In this document: positions 1-4,652 of the stretch, one piece after another
Numbering within the stretch: position 1 is the first letter of the stretch
How the letters are laid out: the number at the start of each line of letters is the position of its first letter
Assembly (NCBI GenBank): GCA_022566975.1
Contig: JADFHV010000115.1
Location: 1 to 6,812 of the forward strand
Origin: Chloroflexota bacterium
GTDB taxonomy: Bacteria > Chloroflexota > Dehalococcoidia > SAR202 > UBA11138
Direction: 5' to 3'
Length of the DNA stretch: 6,812 nt
Translations under genes and position numbers: made by a program
The notes under the pieces: generated by a model
Seen by the model: only the letters and a program-made list of their open reading frames with translations
Database searches by the model: none
What the model was told of the DNA's origin: nothing

Positions 1-882
1 GACGATCACAGTCAGCGACTGCGCAAAAAGGAGGGTAGAAAGGCCGATGACGTTTGTCGCCCAGCCAGGGATCGCAAGGTCGGTGAACAACCGCACGATC
101 GTGGCCGTTAGTCCACAGCCAACTGCGGCTGCACACATCAACCCGACAAAGACAAACAGTCTGGTCAAAACGGCATCGCTGAAAACGGAGATTGCGCTGA
201 AACCGTGAATCACCAGCGAAACCAGATTCATCGATGACTTTCCAACGTACCGCTGGGCGCGGGCTGTGGGGACACGCACAATCGGAATGCGTGATTTGAC
301 GATGGTGGCTGCAAGGTGATTCCAACAGTCGGGCATATAGGCAAGTTTTCGGGCGGCCAAAGCAGGCAATAGGCAGAAGTTTCCAAAATCAATCTTCTTT
401 CCGGTTAACAAGCGAAAGGCGAGTTTGTAGACCGAATAAAATGCCCGAAACGCAGCCCCTTCGGAGCGAGTCGCGCGGCTTGCAACCACGATCGAAGACG
501 GTTCGGAATCGACAGCCTGCAGCATTCTAACGATGTCCGCCGGTGCATCCTCACCGTCACAGTCCATCACTAGAATCAGGGGAGACGACCCTCGGCTGAC
601 AATCTCCGAAATCCCAGTGGCAATCGCACGCTGGTGCCCAAGATTACAGTGCAGCGAGACCAACTCGACCGCTGCCAAGTGGAGAGGGGGCGATTCCAAG
701 AGTGCCTCGAGCGGTAGCGGGGATCCGTCATTGACCGCCATCACTGTAATTGGAATGGGGAGCGATGCTGCCACTTCGTCGAGTTCCTGCACGAGCGCGG
801 CGAGGGCCGCCCAGTCATTAAAGACGGGAGTCACGACGTACAAGGCGCAGCCGGGAACTGGGGCGTTAGTCGCGTCGACCAT
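1..882 (-). CDS. Family 2 glycosyltransferase, GtrB/DPM1-like, membrane-anchored (C-terminus cut by window edge)
   Basis: Reading the minus strand from the ATG at 882-880 gives 294 residues open to the left edge. The GT-A fold shows as a first strand with VVTPVFND (16-23), a VNDGSP loop (50-55), the NLGHQRAIATG segment (80-90) typical of dolichol-phosphate-mannose-synthase-like GT2 enzymes, an acidic MDCDGED motif (106-112) where relatives have MDADLQD, a GNFCLL segment (167-172), and RYVGKSSMN (211-219) like the family R..G.SkYs. Two hydrophobic stretches follow, about 240-262 and 275-294, matching the C-terminal membrane helices of GtrB-type enzymes. Relatives usually have about 310-330 residues, so only a few tens are probably missing. 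The family moves a sugar from a nucleotide donor to a polyprenyl phosphate at the inner face of the membrane; the sugar here cannot be told. The start is supported by AGGAGGT three bases upstream (892-886). Its GC content is low compared with the rest of the window. Confidence 0.9.
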   Translation of the reverse strand, partial: MVDATNAPVPGCALYVVTPVFNDWAALAALVQELDEVAASLPIPITVMAVNDGSPLPLEALLESPPLHLAAVELVSLHCNLGHQRAIATGISEIVSRGSSPLILVMDCDGEDAPADIVRMLQAVDSEPSSIVVASRATRSEGAAFRAFYSVYKLAFRLLTGKKIDFGNFCLLPALAARKLAYMPDCWNHLAATIVKSRIPIVRVPTARAQRYVGKSSMNLVSLVIHGFSAISVFSDAVLTRLFVFVGLMCAAAVGCGLTATIVRLFTDLAIPGWATNVIGLSTLLFAQSLTVIV

Positions 883-885
883 AGT

Positions 886-892
886 ACCTCCT
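886..892 (-). promoter_or_regulatory. Ribosome binding site of the glycosyltransferase
   Basis: The minus strand reads AGGAGGT ACT ATG. This near-perfect Shine-Dalgarno sequence lies 3 nt before the ATG at 882 and fixes the start codon. The spacing is on the short side. Confidence 0.7.
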
Positions 893-920
893 GAATAAGG
901 GCCAGACATGTCCACCTGCT

Positions 921-930
921 CGAATATTCG
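921..930. promoter_or_regulatory. Perfect 10-bp palindrome between divergent genes (possible operator)
   Basis: CGAATATTCG is a perfect inverted repeat in the space between the divergent glycosyltransferase and oxidoreductase genes. It lies about 40 bp upstream of the glycosyltransferase start. The position suits an operator or an AT-rich promoter element, but no second copy and no regulator gene are visible in the window. A chance palindrome is possible. Confidence 0.2.
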
Positions 931-996
931 CATTTGCGGCGGCAACCCATTCGTTATTGTTCGTCGGGAGTTCGGCCGGTGCCCCGCTTTCACGTG

Positions 997-1025
997 TTGA
1001 ACTAGGCTGTTTCGCAAAGTATGGA
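997..1025 (+). promoter_or_regulatory. Possible sigma-70-type promoter before the oxidoreductase
   Basis: TTGAAC (997-1002) and TATGGA (1020-1025) are separated by exactly 17 bp. Transcription would begin near 1032-1033, which is the A of an out-of-frame ATG at 1033. The -10 overlaps the GGAGGT at 1023-1028, so the two signals cannot both serve the same start codon. Matches to consensus are moderate. Confidence 0.25.
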
Positions 1026-1028
1026 GGT

Positions 1029-2459
1029 ATGCATGCTCGAAGGTCGTCAAGTTTCGCCTTGTGGATGGGCGGAGCCGTTTGCACGACGAGTGCGGCCATT
1101 GCGATCGCGCAGGCGGGCCGTTCGGTGCTCGTGGTGGAGGCCAAGGAGACTATCGGTGGGGGAGCTCGATCGGCCGAGCTGACACTGCCCGGCTATGTCC
1201 ACGATGTGTGTTCTGCGATCCACCCCCTTGCGGTCGGATCACCGTTCTTCTCAACGCTGCCGCTGTCAGAACATGGGCTCGAGTGGATTCACCCGCCCGC
1301 TTGCCTCGCACACCCCTTCGACGACGGCTCCGCGGCGGTATTGGAACGCTCCGTAGAGATGACGGCTGACGGTCTGGGTCGTGACGCCGCGGCCTACCGA
1401 AAGCTGATGTCCCCGTTGGTCATCAATTGGGACAAGCTCGCCAGGCAGCTGTTGGGTCCGCTCCGTCCTCCTCGCCACCCGCTGGTGCTGGCGCGCTTCG
1501 GCATGCGTGCGGTCCGCTCCGCTCAAGGTCTCGCCAAGGCTTTCTTCAAAGGCGAGAAAGCCCGCGCCCTGTTCGCGGGGATGGCCGCGCACTCGTTCTT
1601 GCGACTCGACAGGCCTCCGTCCGCCGCATTCGGGCTTGTGCTGGGCGCCAGCGGTCACGCCGTCGGCTGGCCGATACCGAGGGGAGGCTCTCAGGGCATC
1701 AGCGACGCTTTGGCGGGCTATCTACGGTCTATTGGAGGCGAGATCGTCACCGGCACCTCTATAGAGTCTGTGGATGAGCTTCCGCGGGCCCGCGCTATCC
1801 TCCTCGACGTAACCCCTCGGCAGGTGATACGCATCGCTGGCAGTCGCCTGCCGCGAGGATATCGGCGCAAACTCGAGGGATACCGCTATGGCCCAGGTGT
1901 GTTCAAGATGGATTGGGCGTTGGATGGCCCAGTCCCGTGGAAGGCGCCCGAATGCGCGAGAGCTGGCACCGTTCACCTCGGCGGTACCATCGATGAGATC
2001 GTGGGTTCCGAACGGCTGGTATGGGAGGGCGAGCACCCCGAGAAACCTCTTGTACTGCTGGCCCAACAGAGTCTGTTCGATCCATCCCGTGCTCCCGAGG
2101 GAATGCACACGGCGTGGGCCTACTGCCACGTGCCGAACGGGTCTAGGTTCGACATGACGGACCGGATAGAGAGTCAGATCGAGCGATTCGCCCCGGGATT
2201 CCGAGACCGCATCCTCGCCCGCAGCGTAATGTCGACCGAGCGACTCGAGGAGTACAACCCCAACTACATCGGCGGAGACATTAACGGGGGCATTCAGGAC
2301 TTCCGCCAGCTCTTTACCCGCCCAACGCTCAGCCTGGTACCCTACTCGACACCGGCCCGCGGGCTCTACATCTGCTCGTCATCTACGCCTCCGGGTGGTG
2401 GGGTTCACGGCATGTGCGGCTATCATGCGGCCCGTGCGGCGTTACGTCGAGACCTCTAG
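1029..2459 (+). CDS. Phytoene-desaturase-like NAD(P)/FAD-dependent oxidoreductase with atypical N-terminus
   Basis: From the ATG at 1029 this gives 476 residues (500 from an in-frame TTG at 957). It belongs to the amine-oxidase/phytoene-desaturase-like flavoprotein superfamily. Visible landmarks (476-residue numbering) are the second Rossmann strand VLVVEAKETIGGGARS (33-48) with the ribose-binding Glu, the TLPGYVHDVCSAIHP block (52-66), NPNYIGGDINGG (410-421), and the C-terminal FAD signature SSTPPGGGVHGMCGYHAA (451-468). Members oxidise or isomerise C-C bonds in carotenoids and other lipids, or have unknown substrates; no carotenoid genes are nearby, so a carotenoid substrate is not supported. 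The odd feature is the N-terminus: where relatives have VVVGSGPNGLAAA, this frame reads LWMGGAVCTTSAA, losing the GxGxxG dinucleotide motif. Upstream residues resemble nothing expected. A frameshift near the start, a decaying gene or a sequencing error are all possible, so the start is uncertain while the body is secure. Confidence 0.82.
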   Translation: MHARRSSSFALWMGGAVCTTSAAIAIAQAGRSVLVVEAKETIGGGARSAELTLPGYVHDVCSAIHPLAVGSPFFSTLPLSEHGLEWIHPPACLAHPFDDGSAAVLERSVEMTADGLGRDAAAYRKLMSPLVINWDKLARQLLGPLRPPRHPLVLARFGMRAVRSAQGLAKAFFKGEKARALFAGMAAHSFLRLDRPPSAAFGLVLGASGHAVGWPIPRGGSQGISDALAGYLRSIGGEIVTGTSIESVDELPRARAILLDVTPRQVIRIAGSRLPRGYRRKLEGYRYGPGVFKMDWALDGPVPWKAPECARAGTVHLGGTIDEIVGSERLVWEGEHPEKPLVLLAQQSLFDPSRAPEGMHTAWAYCHVPNGSRFDMTDRIESQIERFAPGFRDRILARSVMSTERLEEYNPNYIGGDINGGIQDFRQLFTRPTLSLVPYSTPARGLYICSSSTPPGGGVHGMCGYHAARAALRRDL

Positions 2460-2857
2460 TGGAAGCATCTCGCCGTAAAGGGCTGTTCGCCGGGCACCAC
2501 ATAGGCGCATGTAGGAGATGGGGAGTTATGCGGATCAATCTAAGCAGTCTCGCCTGGCAAGCCATGGCTTTCGACGGACCGACCGGACTGCGTCCCTGGT
2601 GTGGCCAATTGATCCCCTCAACGGCGTGGACCCGCGCGTCAATCTAGTCATGGTGGAAGTGCCTGATACTCAGGTGATCGATGCCATCGTCGAGCTCTGG
2701 GCATGTATTAGGCCGGGGGACTGCCCGAGATAGGCGACAACGAGCGCAGGGAGAACGCCTAACGGTGGTCAATCCTTGCGAATTGCGAGCAGACGACCCT
2801 GCTCCAGCTCAGAAGGAGAACGGGCCAAGGTGGCAGTCGCAAAGGAGGCATAGGCAC
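2460..2857. other. Gap of about 400 bp without a convincing gene; possible gene remnant
   Basis: Two short plus-strand reading frames lie here. One runs from ATG 2528 to TAG 2645-2647 (39 residues, starting MRINLSSLAWQAMAFDGPTG) after a purine-rich GGAGATGGGGAG. The other is a different frame ending at TAG 2731-2733, whose tail reads VNLVMVEVPDTQVIDAIVEL and looks protein-like. Neither matches a family I recognise. They could be halves of one frameshifted gene or simply noncoding. No clear terminator after the oxidoreductase and no clear -35/-10 pair for the downstream hydrolase were found; that hydrolase needs either a promoter here or read-through. Confidence 0.4.
2841..2848 (+). promoter_or_regulatory. 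Ribosome binding site that fixes the phosphotriesterase-family start
   Basis: AAAGGAGG lies 9 nt before the ATG at 2858. It decides the start: the same frame stays open upstream to 2681, but that extension is Arg/Gln-rich and unlike any phosphotriesterase N-terminus. Confidence 0.75.
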
Positions 2858-3967
2858 ATGAGCTCTGAGACGGTGACCGGCAAGGTGGTGACGGTCAGGG
2901 GGCCGATCGCCCCCGACGACCTTGGCACGACCATCATGCACGAGCATCTGTTCATCGCCCTGCTCAAACAGAAGGCGCCCGACGAGAACACCCCCGCCTC
3001 CGAACTGGCCCTCTGGCACCAGAAGCTGACCCTGGAGAACCTCCACCTGGCCAGGGTGAGGAAACCCATCCTCGACAATTGGGTGCTGTCCGACGAGAAC
3101 CTCGCCATTGACGAGGCCATGGAGTTCCGTAAGCTGGGCGGCAACACGATGGTAGAGGTCACCAGCACCGGCATACACAGGGACCCGGTGGGCCTGCTCA
3201 GGGTTTCCAACGCCACCGGACTCAACATCGTCATGGGCGGGGGTTGGTACCAGAAGCTCTACCATCCGGCCAACATGGACGAGCGCACCGTCGAAGACAT
3301 GACGGAGGAGATCGTCCGAGACATCACCGTGGGCGTGGGCGACACAGGAATCCGCTCAGGGATCATCGGCGAGGTGGGCATACAAGGCGATCCCATAGAG
3401 TCCAACGAGGTCAAGAGCATCCGGGCGTCCGTACGGGCCAGCCGCGCCACCGGCGCCGCCATCTCTTTCCATCTGGGAGGTCAGGGTAGGGAGAAGCTTC
3501 AAACCCTGGCGATCATGGACGAGGAGGGTGTGGATCGCTCGCGCGTAATCTACGGACACAGCGATCCCACCGCCGCCGACGTGCCGCTACTACTGGAACT
3601 TCTCAACGCTGGGGTATACATACAATTCGACCTCATGGGACGGGTCAGCGTTCCACTGGAATTGAAGCCTACAGACCTCGGACCAGACCCCCGCGCAAAA
3701 GGGGTCGGCCTGAATCTGCCGATGACCGCCCTGGTTGCAGAAGCGATCCCTCAGCTGATCGAGGCCGGCTACGCCAATCGTATCTTGCTCTCCCAGGATG
3801 TCTGCACGAAGGTCCAGCTCAAGGCCTACGGCGGGACCGGCTACTCATACATCCTTGAGACCTTCCTGCCGCACCTACGCACCAGGGGCGTCTCCGACGA
3901 GCACATCCACGCGATGATGGTCGAGAACCCTAAGCGTGTCCTCACCCTCACAGAGCCCATGGCCTAG
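2858..3967 (+). CDS. Phosphotriesterase-family metal-dependent hydrolase (amidohydrolase superfamily)
   Basis: The protein has 369 residues and a TIM-barrel amidohydrolase layout. It opens with a TVTGKVVTVRGPI strand and then the metal-binding MHEHLF (HxH, His28/His30) typical of phosphotriesterases. The remaining ligands are in order: Glu172 in IIGEVGI, His205 in SFHLGG, His234 in YGHSDPT and Asp314 in LLSQDVC. In classical phosphotriesterases the bridging residue is a carboxylated lysine; Glu at that place is the arrangement of the E. coli Php branch. All ligands for a two-metal centre are present, so the enzyme should be active, in the cytosol (no signal peptide seen). The substrate is unknown: lactone, phosphoester or amide hydrolysis all occur in the family, and organophosphate breakdown should not be assumed. 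The length is normal for the family. It is the second plus-strand gene after the oxidoreductase but is separated from it by about 400 bp. Confidence 0.92.
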   Translation: MSSETVTGKVVTVRGPIAPDDLGTTIMHEHLFIALLKQKAPDENTPASELALWHQKLTLENLHLARVRKPILDNWVLSDENLAIDEAMEFRKLGGNTMVEVTSTGIHRDPVGLLRVSNATGLNIVMGGGWYQKLYHPANMDERTVEDMTEEIVRDITVGVGDTGIRSGIIGEVGIQGDPIESNEVKSIRASVRASRATGAAISFHLGGQGREKLQTLAIMDEEGVDRSRVIYGHSDPTAADVPLLLELLNAGVYIQFDLMGRVSVPLELKPTDLGPDPRAKGVGLNLPMTALVAEAIPQLIEAGYANRILLSQDVCTKVQLKAYGGTGYSYILETFLPHLRTRGVSDEHIHAMMVENPKRVLTLTEPMA

Positions 3968-3985
3968 GGCTCGCCCGAGCGAGCC
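3968..3985 (+). terminator. Hairpin directly after the phosphotriesterase-family stop codon
   Basis: GGCTCG, a 6-nt loop CCCGAG and CGAGCC form a perfect 6-bp GC-rich stem starting one base after the TAG stop (3965-3967). No T-run follows, so it is not a classical intrinsic terminator. It may instead protect the mRNA 3' end or be a high-GC-type terminator between the convergent genes. Confidence 0.3.
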
Positions 3986-4093
3986 GGGACGCTCTAACTA
4001 CCGAGTGACCGGCAATGTGGTGGGGCTATACGTGGTGGTTCTCCTCAGACCTTCGCCCGAGCCGGTGGCGCCATGCATCAGTAGCCGTTAGAG

Positions 4094-4582
4094 TCAAATA
4101 GACTCCTCGATGCACTGCTCGAGCAGCTCCAGAGCAGACCGCATGAATGCCCACATATTGGCCTCACGGTCCGAATCACCGGTCTCCAGGGTGATGACGC
4201 GCTCAACAGGTCCAGCAACCGCGATGCAGGCGTGACCCGCCGCGTCGCCGTACCGGTTCCCTGTAGGACCGCTGGCGCCGGTCTCACTAAGCCCCCAGGT
4301 CGTCCCCAGCGATTGGCGTACGGTGCGGGCCTTTAGGAGAGCATAGGGCTCTGTGCTCGCCCGGATGTCGGCCATGGCTTCGTCCAAGACCCCCAGTAAG
4401 CCCTCCCGGGCCACATGGGTGTAGACGACCGCCCCGCCGCGGTAGTAGGCCGAGGCTCCGGGGACGGCCACCAGGGATGCCGAAATCAGACCCCCCGCGG
4501 ACGATTCGGCCACGGCGACCGTCTGCTCATGCTGCTTGAGCAGTGCGCCGACCGACGAGGCCATCGAGTTCAGGGATGCCAT
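4094..4582 (-). CDS. pncC: CinA C-terminal domain protein, PncC-like nicotinamide nucleotide amidase
   Basis: This 162-residue protein is the stand-alone CinA C-terminal domain. It has TVAVAESSAGGLISASL (21-37), matching the family AES-C-TGG active-site segment with the Ser at 27, then AYYRGGAVVYTHVAREGLLGV (45-65) and the SETGASGPTGNRYGDAAGHA block (99-118). The known activity of the family is deamidation of nicotinamide mononucleotide to nicotinate mononucleotide in NAD recycling. The usual Cys-Thr after the serine is Ser-Ala here, and the ETGASGP segment fits the usual TGIAGPGG-like loop loosely, so activity is likely but not certain. The start at 4582 follows GGGAGGAG with 4-nt spacing (4594-4587); a second in-frame ATG at residue 7 has no such site. 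It is convergent with the phosphotriesterase-like gene and divergent from the hydrolase at 4639, so it is transcribed alone. The gene symbol is by family only. Confidence 0.88.
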   Translation of the reverse strand: MASLNSMASSVGALLKQHEQTVAVAESSAGGLISASLVAVPGASAYYRGGAVVYTHVAREGLLGVLDEAMADIRASTEPYALLKARTVRQSLGTTWGLSETGASGPTGNRYGDAAGHACIAVAGPVERVITLETGDSDREANMWAFMRSALELLEQCIEESI

Positions 4583-4623
4583 GACTCTCCTCCCACCGCA
4601 AACATCGTTGACAGGACCTTTGG

Positions 4624-4652
4624 ACTATAATCCTTCTCATGACAGGCGGCAA
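4624..4652 (-). promoter_or_regulatory. Predicted promoter of the PncC-like gene
   Basis: On the minus strand TTGCCG (4652-4647) and TATAGT (4629-4624) are separated by 17 bp. Transcription from about 4617 would give a leader of roughly 35 nt containing GGGAGGAG before the ATG at 4582. The -35 box lies inside the opposite gene's first codons. The -10 shares four bases with the plus-strand TATAAT. Confidence 0.5.
4626..4631 (+). promoter_or_regulatory. Perfect -10 box for a probably leaderless hydrolase mRNA
   Basis: TATAAT ends 7 nt before the A of ATG 4639. Transcription would therefore begin at or within a base of the start codon. No Shine-Dalgarno sequence is present in the preceding bases (CCTTCTC), as expected for a leaderless message. 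No good -35 lies at 16-18 bp; TTGACA at 4608-4613 is only 12 bp away, too close to pair with it. Confidence 0.55.

Noticed and set aside
866..1144. Minus-strand frame of 92 codons across the divergent intergenic region
   Set aside because: It overlaps the well-supported glycosyltransferase start and its Shine-Dalgarno sequence, runs antisense to the oxidoreductase, and has no family motif.
2620..2733. Resemblance of the fragment VMVEVPDTQVIDAIVEL to the C-terminal part of PII-type regulators
   Set aside because: Only a few hydrophobic and acidic positions agree. The following residues lack the ARTG-IGDGKIF ending, so this is no better than chance.
2681..2857. In-frame 59-residue N-terminal extension of the phosphotriesterase-like protein
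   Set aside because: The composition is Arg/Gln-rich and unlike the family. ATG 2858 has an excellent Shine-Dalgarno sequence and gives the normal N-terminus.
2500..2860. Near-repeat CATAGGCGCATG (2500-2511) and CATAGGCACATG (2849-2860)
   Set aside because: There are only two copies, with one mismatch, and the first ATG is followed at once by TAG. Probably coincidence.
2759..3265. Minus-strand frame of 168 codons over the phosphotriesterase-like gene start
   Set aside because: It is a shadow of the confirmed plus-strand gene, with a Val/Gly/His-rich translation and no motif.
4091..4105. Small hairpin GAGTC-AAATA-GACTC over the stop codon of the PncC-like gene
   Set aside because: The stem is only 5 bp, overlaps the coding end and has no T-run, so it is too weak to call a terminator.
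4608..4631. TTGACA followed by TATAAT as a standard promoter for the hydrolase
   Set aside because: The spacer is only 12 bp, well short of the 16-18 bp needed. The two boxes cannot act together, although the -10 alone is well placed.
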